In this document: one piece after another, positions 6,437 to 15,945 of the stretch
Numbering within the stretch: position 1 is the stretch's first letter
Layout: each line of letters opens with the position of its first letter
Assembly: GCA_008682415.1 (NCBI GenBank)
Contig: VANK01000001.1
Location: 558,001 to 622,000 of the forward strand
DNA: 64,000 nt
Direction of reading: 5' to 3'
Origin: Acidobacteria bacterium AB60
Lineage (GTDB): Bacteria > Acidobacteriota > Terriglobia > Terriglobales > Acidobacteriaceae
Position numbers and translations under genes: made by a program
Notes under the pieces: generated by a model
The model's database searches: none
What the model was told of the DNA's origin: nothing
Seen by the model: only the letters and a program-made list of their open reading frames with translations

Positions 6437-9201
6437 CTATTCGCATCGAAGGGCGGTCATGGGGTCTACGGCAGCGGCGCGACGAGCGGGGAGCCAGGCG
6501 GAGATGATGGTGACCAGCGCGATGGCTGCAGTGGCCGCGAGGAAGATGGCGGGATCGAAGGGGCTTAACTGATAGAGCTGCGAGCGCAGCAGCCGCACCG
6601 CATAGAACGCGATGGGCAGGCCGAGAGCGAGACCGGCGGCGAGGAGGACCAGTGACTCCCGCAGCACCATCCATTGCACACCGGAACCGCTGGCGCCGAG
6701 GGCGATGCGCACTCCGATCTCCGTGGTGCGGCGGGCGACGTTGAAGTGCATGACTCCGTACAGGCCGATGGCCGCGAGCAGGACGGCGACGCCAGCGAAG
6801 ACCCCGGTGAGCCGGGAGATCAGCGTTTCCTGGCTCACGAAGGCTTCCAGCTGGTCCTTTATGGTTCGAACACGCAAGATGGGGATGTTGGGATCGACGC
6901 TGGCGACGGCGTTGCGCAGGCTGGGGATGACTTGCGCGGGATCGCCCGATGTGCGCAGCAGGATCACCCAGGCGAAGCTGTCGTCTGTTCCTTCGCCATG
7001 GGGACCGGTCAGCTGCGCGATGGGCAGATAGACGGTGCGCGGGGTGTCCTGGCGCGGACCCGCGGATTTGGTATCGGCGGTGATGCCGACGATCTGCCAG
7101 GGTCCTGGCTCGGCGATGTCGATCTTCAACATGTGCCCGAGGGCATCCCCCTTTGGGAAGTAATGCTGCGCGAAGGCCTGATTGACGAGGGCGACCTTGA
7201 GGGTGGACGGGGTGTCCGAGGGAGCAATCGTCCTTCCGGCGAGGATGAGAATGCCGGCGGTATCGAAGTAGCCGGGGGAGACGCGATTGAGCACCGCACC
7301 CATGTCCTCTCTGGGCTGTGGCTTGTAACCGGAGATGGAGAGGCTGGATGTCCAGGATCCGAATTCGATGGGAGGGACGGCCGCGAGCGCGGCGGAGCGA
7401 ACGCCGGGAATGGCCGAGAGTCGTTCGACGAGCGTCTGATTGAGGGCGGGCACCTGCTGCGGCTTGTAGCCGGCGATGCGCGGGTCGAAATACGCGAGGA
7501 GCAGGTGGGAGCGGGCAAAGCCGAAGTCCTGATTCTGCAAGTTGAGGAGCGTGCGCAGGAACAAGCCGGAGCCTACGAGAAGAAGCACGCAGAGGGCGAT
7601 CTGGCCGGTGACGAGTGCCTTCGGCCACCACCGGCTGGCTCGTCCTCCGCTGCTGATGGCTGCCCGCGTACCGGCGTGGAGCGAAGATTTAGCCCACGAT
7701 CCGCCTACGTAGAGGGCGGGCGCGAGTCCGAAGAGCAAGCCCGCGAGCACCGAAACGCCGAGCGTGAAGAGGAGTACGGCAGCGTCGGGGCGGGAGTCCA
7801 GCCCGGTGTAAGCGGCGCCCTGCACCACAAAGGCGATCAGCGCGCGGGTGACGACGAAGGCCAGGCCGAGACCAAGCAGGCCTCCGCAGAGGGACAGGAG
7901 AAGCGCTTCGATGACGCCGTGCCCGATGATGCGAGCGCGACTGGATCCGAGGGCGAGGCGGGTGGCAAATTCGCGCTGCCGCCGCACGGCTCGGGCGAGA
8001 AGGAAATTGGCGAGATTGGCGCAGGCGATCAGAAGCACGAGGGCGACGATGGCCATGAGGATGAAGAGGGAGTCCTGGTAGAGGTCGCGCAGCCCGGAGA
8101 CGCCGTGAGCTGCCGGGATGAGCTTCACTGAGATGCGCTCAATCTCCTGCTGGCGGGCTGGAGCGATGGAAGCACCTTCGCCGGCGCGCACATAATCGCG
8201 AATCTGGCGGTCGAGCCAGTTCTGGTCTGAGGCAAGCGCGGACTGGGGATTGCGGCGGGCGAACAGGTGGAGGATGTAGAAGTTGCGCGGGCGCAGCATG
8301 CCTGGCTGCAGGAAAACCTGCTGGACCATGGTGATGGGCACCCAAAGATCGGGCGGCTCCAGTTCCTGCTTGATGCCGTGAAAGGCCTCAGGCATGACGC
8401 CGATGACCGTGAAGGGAGCAGCGTTGACGGTGATGGTTTTGCCGAGGATGGCCGGGTCGGCGGAGAGCGAGTGCTGCCAGAAGTGATAGCTGACGAGGGC
8501 CACAGGGCTGCGGTCGGGGGCATCTGCATCGAAAGGAGCGATGGTGCGGCCGAGGAAGGGTGTGGCTTCAAGAACGGAGAAGAAATTGCCGGAGACGAGG
8601 CTGGCCGGAACCTGGAGGGCGGAGGCGGAGTTGGGAACACGCACGTTGACTTTGGGCGAGAAGCTGCCGTAGGCCGCCACGCCCTGGAAGGGACCTGGAT
8701 TGATTTCGAGACTACGCGCGAAGTCGTAGGTGAACATGTCGGCGGTGCCCAGGTCGATTCCTCCCAAAATGCCGCCCCGGTTGATTTTCCGAAAGCGACC
8801 AGTTGTTGTGGATCGCGCACGGGCAGGGCTTTGAGCAGGACCTGGTTGATGAGAGTGAAGATGGCGGTGTTGGCGCCGATGCCGAGAGCCAGGGAGAGCA
8901 CGGCGATGAGGGTGAAGCCAGGACTGCGGGCGAGCGTGCGCATTCCGTGCTGCAGGTCGCGGCCGAGGATCTCGAGCCTGGTTTCCCAAGCCGCGGAGCG
9001 GATGTGATGCTTCACGGCATTGGTGCTGCCCATTTCGACGCGGGCGGCGCGCGCGGCCTGATCGGCGGGGACTCCGCGGCGCAGCTTGTCGGCGGTGGAT
9101 TGCTCGAGGAAGCTGCTCAGTTCCTCATCCATCTCGCGTTCGAGGTGAGGCTTGCGGAAGAGAGAGCGAAAGATTGCCGAAAGATTCGCAGGAAGGCGCA
9201 T
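6437..9201 (-). pseudogene. MacB-like/ADOP-family ABC permease, interrupted by a frameshift
   Basis: Acidobacterial duplicated-type orphan permease: an N-terminal ADOP leader helix, then two MacB/FtsX permease halves with periplasmic domains. The N-terminal part in one frame (9201 to about 8790) contains '[20 protein letters not shown]' and ends '[11 protein letters not shown]'. The rest (from about 8775 down to 6437) continues in another frame with '[19 protein letters not shown]' and runs to the end 'RRAAAVDPMTALRCE'. The switch equals loss of one base near the short runs at 8766-8788. Everything else is intact, so this is either a recent inactivation or a sequencing error. A PadR gene precedes it by 23 bases, the normal partner in this family. 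Confidence 0.8.
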
Positions 9202-9224
9202 AGGAGTTCCTCGGTGGATTGCAG

Positions 9225-9548
9225 TCAGGCTTCCATGATGCGGGCAATGGCGGAGACCTGGCGGTTCCAGACCTCGGCCTCCTGGCCGAGAGCTTTGCGG
9301 CCGCGGGGGGTGAGCGTGTAGTACTTGGCGCGCCGGTTATTCTCGCTGGCGCGCCACTCGCTCCTCACCTGCCCGGCGCGTTCCATACGAGCCAGCGCCG
9401 GCAGAAGCGATCCCGGATTGACCCGGAAGACGCCCTGGCTCGTCTGTTCGATACGGGTGGCGACGCCATAGCCGTGCATTGGCTCGAGGGCGAGGGTTTT
9501 GAGAATCAGCATCTCGAGCGTGCCCTGAACAACATCTCTCCGGCCCAT
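9225..9548 (-). CDS. PadR-family transcriptional regulator
   Basis: A 107-residue winged-helix regulator of the short PadR type that accompanies ADOP permeases. Motifs: '[20 protein letters not shown]', '[18 protein letters not shown]' and '[20 protein letters not shown]'. ATG 9548 is used because AGGAGAAGG immediately precedes it; a TTG codon 18 bases upstream is unlikely. It lies just upstream of the permease on the same strand, so it probably represses its own operon through the inverted repeat covering its promoter. Confidence 0.88.
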   Translation of the reverse strand: MGRRDVVQGTLEMLILKTLALEPMHGYGVATRIEQTSQGVFRVNPGSLLPALARMERAGQVRSEWRASENNRRAKYYTLTPRGRKALGQEAEVWNRQVSAIARIMEA

Positions 9549-9554
9549 TCCTTC

Positions 9555-9605
9555 TCCTCTTGACAATCGAGAGGTTATAACCGCACTTCTTGATTGTCAA
9601 GAGGA
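9555..9605. promoter_or_regulatory. Inverted-repeat operator and promoter of the padR gene
   Basis: Arms TCCTCTTGACAATC (9555-9568) and GATTGTCAAGAGGA (9592-9605) are a perfect 14-bp inverted repeat with a 23-base spacer. The spacer contains the palindrome GGTTATAACC (9573-9582). On the minus strand the outer arm supplies TTGACA (9600-9595) and the spacer supplies TATAAC, giving a promoter with a rather short 15-base spacing. The left arm overlaps the padR ribosome binding site. Confidence 0.7.
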
Positions 9606-9794
9606 AGAGCATACGCGCGGGCGGCAGGCGTGCGGGAGACCCCTGCCATGGCGGTTCGGCGCGCGGTAAGCAGTGGATTGCTAACGTATCTGCGCTGGCT
9701 GCGATTGTGTAGGCTGATTCTGCTGGTTCGAAAACGCGTGGCGAGGCAGGCGTCCGCAAAATTGCGATCGATCAACTTGGGTCCGGGAGGCCGC

Positions 9795-10697
9795 ATGTTA
9801 CGGAACAGCTTGCTCAGGGTGGCGTTGACGCAATGGGGTGGAGTTTCGGCACTGCTGCTGGCCCTGGTTCCCTTCCCCGTTCAGGCTCCGGAGCCACTGG
9901 TGAGGGGCCTGGATCATATCCCTGTTGTGGTCAGAGATCTTGATCGCGCGGAGGCTGATTTTCGCGCCCTGGGGTTTGTCCTCAAGCCGGGACGACTTCA
10001 CGGCGATGGGATACGCAATGGGCACGTGAAGTTCCCGGACGGCACGGAGATTGAACTGATCACGGCTACGACTGCTAACGATGAACTCGCTTCGGAGTAT
10101 CTGGCCAGGATGAAATCGGGCGAAGGTCCGGTGTACTTCGGCCTCTACGCTCCCGACCGCGAGGCTGTGGCCAAGCGGCTGACCGAGGCGGGCACCCCGG
10201 CGCAGGACGAGTCGGGGAGCTTCACCTTTCCTGCAACGAGTGCGCTGCACCCGCTGTTTCTGGGGCAACGCAACAAGACTTCGACCGACAAGCCGGAATA
10301 CTTCGCTCATCGGAACGGTGCAACCAGGCTCTCTGCGCTGTGGGTGCGCGACAGCCCGGAGTTGCGTCAGGCGCTCACGGCACTGGGGGTGGCGCTGACG
10401 CCGACGGGATCTTGCGGACCTCCGGGAGTCGCTGCGGAGATACGGGCATCGCTACCGGAGGGGGATCTGTACCTGGTTCGCCCTGGGAGCGCAAGTGTGA
10501 TTGCAGCCCGCGTGGAGGTACGCGGGCTATCGGCGCTGAAGGCAGTGCTCGACGAAGCGAAGGTGCAAACGAAGATCGACAAGCGCTGCGGGAGAGAGGC
10601 GGTGTGGGTTGCGCCTGCTGTGGCGCACGGCATCTGGCTCGGTTTCGCCGAGGCTGAAGGAACGGCACCGACGGAAGCGGCTTCCCACCCGCGATGA
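9795..10697 (+). CDS. Secreted VOC/glyoxalase-like domain protein
   Basis: An N-terminal signal sequence (VALTQWGGVSALLLALVPFP) precedes a vicinal oxygen chelate domain that begins 'GLDHIPVVVRDLDRAEADF', with 'ALGFVLKPGRLHGDGI' and 'FPDGTEIELIT', as in Glyoxalase_3-like proteins. A second, less conserved VOC-like half follows. The start ATG 9795 has GGGAGG five bases upstream, and the open frame before it lacks coding character. The substrate is unknown. Export to the periplasm is predicted, which is unusual for VOC enzymes. Confidence 0.65.
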   Translation: MLRNSLLRVALTQWGGVSALLLALVPFPVQAPEPLVRGLDHIPVVVRDLDRAEADFRALGFVLKPGRLHGDGIRNGHVKFPDGTEIELITATTANDELASEYLARMKSGEGPVYFGLYAPDREAVAKRLTEAGTPAQDESGSFTFPATSALHPLFLGQRNKTSTDKPEYFAHRNGATRLSALWVRDSPELRQALTALGVALTPTGSCGPPGVAAEIRASLPEGDLYLVRPGSASVIAARVEVRGLSALKAVLDEAKVQTKIDKRCGREAVWVAPAVAHGIWLGFAEAEGTAPTEAASHPR

Positions 10698-11079
10698 GTT
10701 CCACGCGTCCTGGTTAAGAGCGACACTCTGGCTGCGGAGTATTGGCGCGGGCGGAGTGCGCGGCCTGAGGTCGTCAGGAACCTCATTCAGCGCTCGCAGG
10801 GGCAGGAGCAGTGGTTGTTGCCATTCGACCTCCGTCGTTAAAAGCTGGCTCAGTATTGGGATGCGCAGGCAGGATGAGGGCTTTGGAATGCTTGCTGCCA
10901 AAAGTTCAGAATCTCTTCAGGATGGGTTTAGCCGGAATCGTGGTGAGATGAGTCCAGCGAAATGCCATAGAGCATGACGGAGCCCATCGGCCTTGGTTCT
11001 CGTGAATAGATGGGTCCGTGAGACGACTCTCCCGAAACGATGCGTCCCTGGAGTCAATACATATCCCCGGAGGAAGACG
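10698..11079. other. Intergenic region without recognisable genes
   Basis: About 380 bases between the VOC gene and a small gene. Open frames here have no protein-like features. A purine-rich ribosome binding site (CCGGAGGAAGACG) at the right end belongs to the gene at 11080. No terminator with a T-run was seen after the VOC gene. Confidence 0.5.
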
Positions 11080-11277
11080 ATGAAGACTGAGCGTCTGGAA
11101 ACCATAGATCGAGAGAAGATGGTCTATATCGACGAGTATTTCCAAAAGAGGTACGTGCACCCGATGGTCGCGCTACGGGAGCTCTATGAGCTGCTGGAAG
11201 CGTACGGTCCGCTGTGGTACACGCGGGAGACGCGCGCTCTTGTGCAGGATGCGTTGAGGGAGTACTTCCGTATTTGA
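11080..11277 (+). CDS. Small protein of unknown function (65 aa)
   Basis: An acidic/aromatic 65-residue protein begins MKTERLETIDREKMVYIDEY and ends 'TRALVQDALREYFRI'. It has an excellent ribosome binding site (CGGAGGAAGACG-ATG), which supports translation. It appears fully alpha-helical, has no membrane segment or signal peptide, and has a high share of Tyr, Arg and Glu. No family was recognised. Its transcript probably ends at the double hairpin 80-160 bases downstream, so it is likely expressed alone rather than with the two-component genes. Confidence 0.6.
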   Translation: MKTERLETIDREKMVYIDEYFQKRYVHPMVALRELYELLEAYGPLWYTRETRALVQDALREYFRI

Positions 11278-11357
11278 AGCAACTTGTCTGTGAATGTGTG
11301 GGTGGCGGGGACGCGCGCTGTCGCGAGAACAGTGTGCGTCCCCTTCGCACCCCCTCT

Positions 11358-11436
11358 CCAAAGAACTCCTGGGGAGGTGTTCTTTGGCTGGCAAACTCTC
11401 ATGCACCGGCGAACGCGTGGGAGTTTGCCTTTTTTT
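11358..11436 (+). terminator. Double hairpin with rho-independent terminator
   Basis: The first hairpin has a perfect 9-bp stem CCAAAGAAC (11358-11366)/GTTCTTTGG (11379-11387) with a 12-base loop. The second begins three bases later: GGCAAACTC (11390-11398) pairs with GAGTTTGCC (11421-11429) and is followed by seven Ts (11430-11436). The second fits a terminator for the small gene at 11080. The rest of the 395-base gap to the response regulator (11437-11672) holds nothing else recognised. Confidence 0.75.
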
Positions 11437-11672
11437 GGATGGGAAGGGTCGCAAGGCCTTCGGCCCGGCCCAGGTATTGCGCAGCAGAGACGCACGGGAA
11501 CAGCCCTGAAATCTGAATCAGAGAGCCTGCAACAGCGCCGCTTGCGGTGGCGCATTTCGCGTGTGCCGCAGTCAAAGCGATAATCTTCGTGTCCGTGGAG
11601 TCACTCTTGAATCGAGCCGTGGGAGAATCCGGCGGCCCTGGGGTATCGGCCCCCCTGCACGATAGAACGGTT

Positions 11673-12359
11673 ATGCAGATTCTGATCATCGAAGACGAAC
11701 GCAAACTCGCGCAGGCGATCGCGACAGGGCTGGAGGAGACCGGCTACGCGGCCACCGTGGTTCATACCGGGGAGGACGGCCTGCAACTGCTGGAGGACAA
11801 GTCGTTCGATCTGATTCTGCTGGACGTCATGCTTCCGCGCACGGGTGGTTTGGAGATGCTGCGGGAGATGCGGCGTAACGGCGTGAAAACGCCGGTTCTG
11901 ATCTTGACCTCGCGCGCCTCGGTGGACGATCGCGTGCGCGGCCTGGATTGCGGCGCGGACGACTACCTGGTGAAGCCGTTCGCATTTCCCGAACTTCTTG
12001 CCCGGGTCAGAGCGCTGCAGCGGCGGGCCAATCCCAACTCGCCATCGGTGCTGCAGGTGGACGACCTTCGCATGGACACGCGCGGACGGAGCGTTACGCG
12101 CGGCCCGATGCCGATCGAACTGACGGTACGGGAGTACGAGCTGCTGGAATACCTGATGGTGCACCACGGCACGGTGATTTCGCGGGAGATGCTGGCGCGA
12201 GACGTTTGGAAGACCAATGTGCGGTACACGTCGCTGGACAATGTGATCGACGTTCACATCGCGCGGATCCGGCGCAAGATCGATGACCCGTTCGCGCTGA
12301 AGCTGCTGCACACGGTGCGGGGGGTGGGATTTATTCTGCGCGGCGAGCAGGAGGCCTGA
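11673..12359 (+). CDS. OmpR/PhoB-family response regulator
   Basis: A 228-residue transcription factor. The receiver domain at residues 1-115 has the acidic pocket 'IIEDERK', the phospho-acceptor Asp in 'LILLDVMLPRTGG' and the conserved Lys in 'DDYLVKPFAFPELLARV'. The C-terminal winged helix (about 130-225) contains 'ELTVREYELLEYLMVH' and 'VIDVHIARIRRKID'. The start is ATG 11673; upstream open sequence is not coding-like. The kinase gene begins at the base after the stop codon, so the two are translationally coupled. It resembles CusR/CopR-type regulators of envelope or metal stress. Confidence 0.9.
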   Translation: MQILIIEDERKLAQAIATGLEETGYAATVVHTGEDGLQLLEDKSFDLILLDVMLPRTGGLEMLREMRRNGVKTPVLILTSRASVDDRVRGLDCGADDYLVKPFAFPELLARVRALQRRANPNSPSVLQVDDLRMDTRGRSVTRGPMPIELTVREYELLEYLMVHHGTVISREMLARDVWKTNVRYTSLDNVIDVHIARIRRKIDDPFALKLLHTVRGVGFILRGEQEA

Positions 12360-13778
12360 GTGCGGATCAGGACCCGCCTGACGGCCTGGTACCTTGCCAT
12401 CTTCAGCCTGGTGATGCTTCTGTACGTGTGCGGGGCGTGCGTGGTGCAGTACTGGCAACTCACGGACCAGTTATTCCACGAAGAAGTGGAAGATATGGAG
12501 ACGGTGGAGGGGCTGCTTTACTTCACGCCGAGCGGGCAGTTGGAACTGAATGAGTCGTACCACAGCCGGCCGGAAAACAAGCTCATCATCGACCGGCTGA
12601 TGGAGGTTCGCGGCTCCGACGGAGCGGTGCTGTTTCGCAATCCACAGCTGAAGGGCGCCGCGCTGGGCGGATTACCGCGTCCGGGGGAGTTCACGGACGG
12701 GCACACCAGCTGGACGCTGCGCCTGGAGGATGGACGGCACGTTCTTGGTGTGAGTCATCGCCACCCGGTTGAGGGAAAGATGTTGTTTCTGCGGGTGGCC
12801 TACAGCACGGACCCGCTGCGCCGGCGGGTGGTTACGCTGTTCGGCCTGCTCATGCTGGTTCTTCCGCTGGCGCTGATTCCCGCCGGCATCGCCGGGTACC
12901 ACTTTGCGGGCAAGATTCTGAACCCGCTCAAGGCGATGGCGCGGCGTACGGAGCAGATTACTGCGCGGCGCCTCAGCAGCCGCATTCCTGTGGAGAACCC
13001 GGACGATGAACTCGGTCATATGGCCCGGGTGCTCAACGGGCTTTTGCAGCGGCTGGAGGAATCCTTCGCGCAGCTTCAGCGGTTCACTTCCGATGTGTCG
13101 CACGAGTTGCGCACGCCTCTGACGTCGATTCGCAGCGTGGGGGAAGTGGGGCTCCAGCGCAGCCACTCTCACGAGGAGTACCGCGACATTATCGGCAGCA
13201 TGCTGGAAGAGGTGGCGCGCCTGACGAGCATGATCGATACGCTGCTCACCATCGCTCACGCCGACTCGGGCGCGATCCGGCTGGATCGCACGGTGTTCCC
13301 CATCATGGATCTTGTGGATGAATCCGTAAACGTGGTGGGAGTTCTGGCGGAAGATAAGGGGCAGAGCCTTGTGGTGAAGGGCGACCGGGGAATCTCGGTT
13401 CATGCGGATCGCGGGTTCCTGAGAATGGCAGTCATCAATCTTCTCGACAACGCGGTCAAGTACTCGCCGGCCGGCGGCACGATCCGTGTAGTTGTGGAGG
13501 CGCGCACGATGGCCAGCCCTCGCGATGCCGTCTATCTTGCCATTCAAGACGAGGGACCGGGAATCCCGGCCGGCGTGGCCGAGAGGGTTTTCGATCGCTT
13601 CTACCGTCTCGACGAAGGCCGTGCGCGCGACGCGGGCGGCGCGGGCCTGGGACTGGCGATTGCGAAGTGGTCGGTGGAGGCCCATGGGGGCGAGATCAAG
13701 CTGGAGTCGACACCCGGCCTCGGTTCGACGTTTAGCGTGCAGCTTCCGGTCACGGCTGAGACTGCTTCCGCGGGGTGA
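12360..13778 (+). CDS. Sensor histidine kinase (CusS/QseC-like)
   Basis: A 472-residue membrane kinase. TM1 is at about residues 14-33, a periplasmic sensor region follows to about 155, and TM2 is at about 160-180. A HAMP domain (AGKILNPLKAMARRTEQI) leads to the HisKA box 'TSDVSHELRTPLTSIRS' and the ATPase motifs 'NLLDNAVKYSP' (N box), 'DEGPGIP' (G1) and 'GGAGLGLAIAKW' (G2). The start is GTG at 12360, immediately after the regulator's TGA. The topology resembles heavy-metal sensors such as CusS, but no metal-binding motif is evident in the periplasmic part, so the stimulus is unknown. Confidence 0.9.
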   Translation: MRIRTRLTAWYLAIFSLVMLLYVCGACVVQYWQLTDQLFHEEVEDMETVEGLLYFTPSGQLELNESYHSRPENKLIIDRLMEVRGSDGAVLFRNPQLKGAALGGLPRPGEFTDGHTSWTLRLEDGRHVLGVSHRHPVEGKMLFLRVAYSTDPLRRRVVTLFGLLMLVLPLALIPAGIAGYHFAGKILNPLKAMARRTEQITARRLSSRIPVENPDDELGHMARVLNGLLQRLEESFAQLQRFTSDVSHELRTPLTSIRSVGEVGLQRSHSHEEYRDIIGSMLEEVARLTSMIDTLLTIAHADSGAIRLDRTVFPIMDLVDESVNVVGVLAEDKGQSLVVKGDRGISVHADRGFLRMAVINLLDNAVKYSPAGGTIRVVVEARTMASPRDAVYLAIQDEGPGIPAGVAERVFDRFYRLDEGRARDAGGAGLGLAIAKWSVEAHGGEIKLESTPGLGSTFSVQLPVTAETASAG

Positions 13779-13937
13779 GGGAACGTTCTCTGCGGACCGG
13801 CGTTCCGCCCCAGCCGGGCAGGCAGCTGGATGGAGTGTTGCGGCAAGCCGGCTCTATCCCTCCGAATGAAGACGCAGCAAAGCCGCCTGGCAACATTCCC
13901 TTCCCCGCCCCAGAGGGATGGGCTGAGGATTGTGACC

Positions 13938-14639
13938 ATGAGGCTACTCTCCTTCGTGGTGGTTGCGCCGGCGGTTCTTTCCGCCGCAATGGCTGTGGCA
14001 CAGGGGCAGCCGGAAAGTACTCCTTACCCGGGGATGGCTCCGCTGGATCAGTATCTGATTGCCGACAAGAACGCAGAGATCGCATTGGCGCGGAGCGCGG
14101 CGCCTCCGTCGATCTCCGATGCTGCCGAGGTGATGGTTCTGGAGCGGACGGGGTACACCACCGCATTGCCAGGCCGGAATGGTTTCATTTGCATGGTCGA
14201 GCGGTCCTGGGGCGCGTCGACCACGGACCGGGATTTCTGGAACCCCAAGACTCGTTCCCCCGTTTGCTTTAACGCTGCGGCAGCTCGGACCTATGTGCCG
14301 CGCTATTTGATGAAGACCAGACTGGTGCTTGCCGGACGGCCGAAGGCGGAGTTCGTGCGGGCAGTCCAATCGGCGGTCGAGAAAAAAGAGCTGCCGCCTC
14401 TCGAACTGGGCGCGATGGCATACATGATGTCGAGGGAGCAGTATCTGAGCGATGAAGGCATCCATTGGCATCCGCACCTGATGTTTTTTGTGCCGGGAGA
14501 TGCGGGAAAACAGTGGGGCGCCGACTTAGCCGGTTCCCCGGTGATGGCTGCGAACGATTCGGAGGAAGCCGCGACCATCTTCCTGGTGTGGGTCGGCAAT
14601 TGGTCTGACGGGACGGCAGGGCCGCCGGTGACTCGCTGA
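13938..14639 (+). CDS. Secreted protein of unknown function
   Basis: A 233-residue protein with a clear signal peptide (MRLLSFVVVAPAVLSAAMA, cleavage near VAQG). The mature part contains 'MAPLDQYLIADKNAEIALAR', 'PGRNGFICMVERSW', 'FWNPKTRSPVCFN' and an aromatic/His stretch 'GIHWHPHLMFFVP'. Two cysteines (in ICMVE and VCFN) could form a disulfide. No known enzyme motif was found. ATG 13938 is the first start compatible with the signal peptide. It follows the two-component genes by 159 bases on the same strand, so it may be a target or sensor partner, but no evidence shows this. Confidence 0.65.
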   Translation: MRLLSFVVVAPAVLSAAMAVAQGQPESTPYPGMAPLDQYLIADKNAEIALARSAAPPSISDAAEVMVLERTGYTTALPGRNGFICMVERSWGASTTDRDFWNPKTRSPVCFNAAAARTYVPRYLMKTRLVLAGRPKAEFVRAVQSAVEKKELPPLELGAMAYMMSREQYLSDEGIHWHPHLMFFVPGDAGKQWGADLAGSPVMAANDSEEAATIFLVWVGNWSDGTAGPPVTR

Positions 14640-14707
14640 GCGGGAGATTCGGTTTGAAGTTCCCCTCAGGCTAAGCCTGGACAGACGCGAAGCTCCGCGG
14701 CAGCATA

Positions 14708-15649
14708 CTACTGGGGTGTGGTGCTGGGCGGGTCGGGGGGCGGCTGGATGGGCGTGCTGCCGTTGTTGTTGAACGGCGAAGAACCGATGCCGCTGGAGGG
14801 ATTGGTTCCGGGACCGCCGATGCCGTTGGGGAGAATGCCTGAGCCGGGCTGGGTCATGCCGGGCGTGCCGTTCATGGGCTGGCCCATGCCCCCCGCATTG
14901 CCACCCGCCATGATCTGCTGATCCTGAAGCGGACTGTAGAGGAACTCCCACTCGTTGTAGTGGTTTTTCTTCTTGTAGACCAGGATGGATTGTTTGGGGT
15001 TGGGGATGGTGACGCCGACGATGCCCCCTCCGCCGAAGGTTGGCCCGTTGCCCATCGGGCTGCCGGAGTTGTTGATCGGGGTGCCGTTCGCGTCGACCTG
15101 GGCCGAGGAGTCCGTACCGCCCACCGCGGAGCCTACAGCGGCGGTGGAGCCGGTGGCGCCAGCGGTGTTGGAGAACATGCCGCCCGGGGTAGTGGAGGCA
15201 CTGAGGAGATTCGCGCCCTGCATGCCGTTTCCGCCGCTGGGGCCGATGCCGGCGATGGCGCCGCAGCCCGTGCCGCCGAGGGGCTGGCCGAAGAAGCCCA
15301 TCGCCATCGGGGTCTTGTTCTGGCAGAACATGATCGGCTTCCAATCGTCCTTGCCGGTGAGGGGGTCGACGTATTTTTTGCGCAGGAAGCGGATCTCGTT
15401 GGTTTTGACGAGGGCGTCGAGATTGGGCGGGTAGGCGTGGAACTTGCGGTAGTAGAGCTGAATGGCGCGGATGTACTGCTTGCCGCGATGCATGGCCTCG
15501 ACCTCGCGATCGCGCCGGATGCTGTCGGCGACCCGGGGCGCGGCGACAGACATGGCGATGAGGAAGATGGCCAGAAGGATGATGACCGAGACGAGCATGT
15601 ATCCGGCTTCGGCCGGGTTGCGGGGGCGGGTTGGGGCGGCGCAACGCAT
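14708..15649 (-). CDS. Type II secretion/type IV pseudopilin-like protein (GspG-like) with Gly/Pro-rich insert
   Basis: The N-terminus carries a prepilin-type transmembrane helix, 'AGYMLVSVIILLAIFLIAMS', after a short basic leader, then 'APRVADSIRRDREVEAMHRG' and a GspG-like globular start 'YYRKFHAYPPNLDALV'. The usual Glu at position +5 is replaced by Ser. Two low-complexity segments rich in Gly, Asn, Pro and Ser flank a conserved patch (KQSILVYKKKNHYNEWEFLY). The gene is last in the leftward pilus-like operon, after a 296-base gap. It is probably a minor pseudopilin of the system encoded upstream. Confidence 0.7.
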   Translation of the reverse strand: MRCAAPTRPRNPAEAGYMLVSVIILLAIFLIAMSVAAPRVADSIRRDREVEAMHRGKQYIRAIQLYYRKFHAYPPNLDALVKTNEIRFLRKKYVDPLTGKDDWKPIMFCQNKTPMAMGFFGQPLGGTGCGAIAGIGPSGGNGMQGANLLSASTTPGGMFSNTAGATGSTAAVGSAVGGTDSSAQVDANGTPINNSGSPMGNGPTFGGGGIVGVTIPNPKQSILVYKKKNHYNEWEFLYSPLQDQQIMAGGNAGGMGQPMNGTPGMTQPGSGILPNGIGGPGTNPSSGIGSSPFNNNGSTPIQPPPDPPSTTPQ

Positions 15650-15945
15650 TCCTAGTTGATTAGATTCCCCTGGCGGGACTTCGTCTCAGGGCCGGGTGCC
15701 GGTTGGTGAGATGGTGAGAAGGATAGCTCAGGAGGCCCGTGGTTTGTTGAGGTTATTGATTTTGTGACCGGTTTGCTTTCCTCCGCCCTGATAAGTTCGG
15801 ACGAGGCACTCCCACTCGTGGCGCGAGTCCCGCGTCTGTGGTTAAAGACGGGGAAACGCGCTGTGCCGCTCGGGATCGGGGAGTGCCCGCGGCTCAAGCG
15901 GCATACATCGAGGCTGAGGGGCCGGGAAGACCCCTGCTCCCTCCA

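Noticed and set aside
5538..7631. Very long minus-strand open frame rich in Arg, His and Pro
   Set aside because: It overlaps the secreted NTF2-like gene and the permease in other frames, and its composition is typical of a shadow frame in GC-rich DNA.
14526..15644. Minus-strand frame overlapping the pseudopilin gene in another phase
   Set aside because: The pseudopilin frame has the signal helix and conserved GspG-like residues; the alternative frame is Arg/Pro-rich without features.
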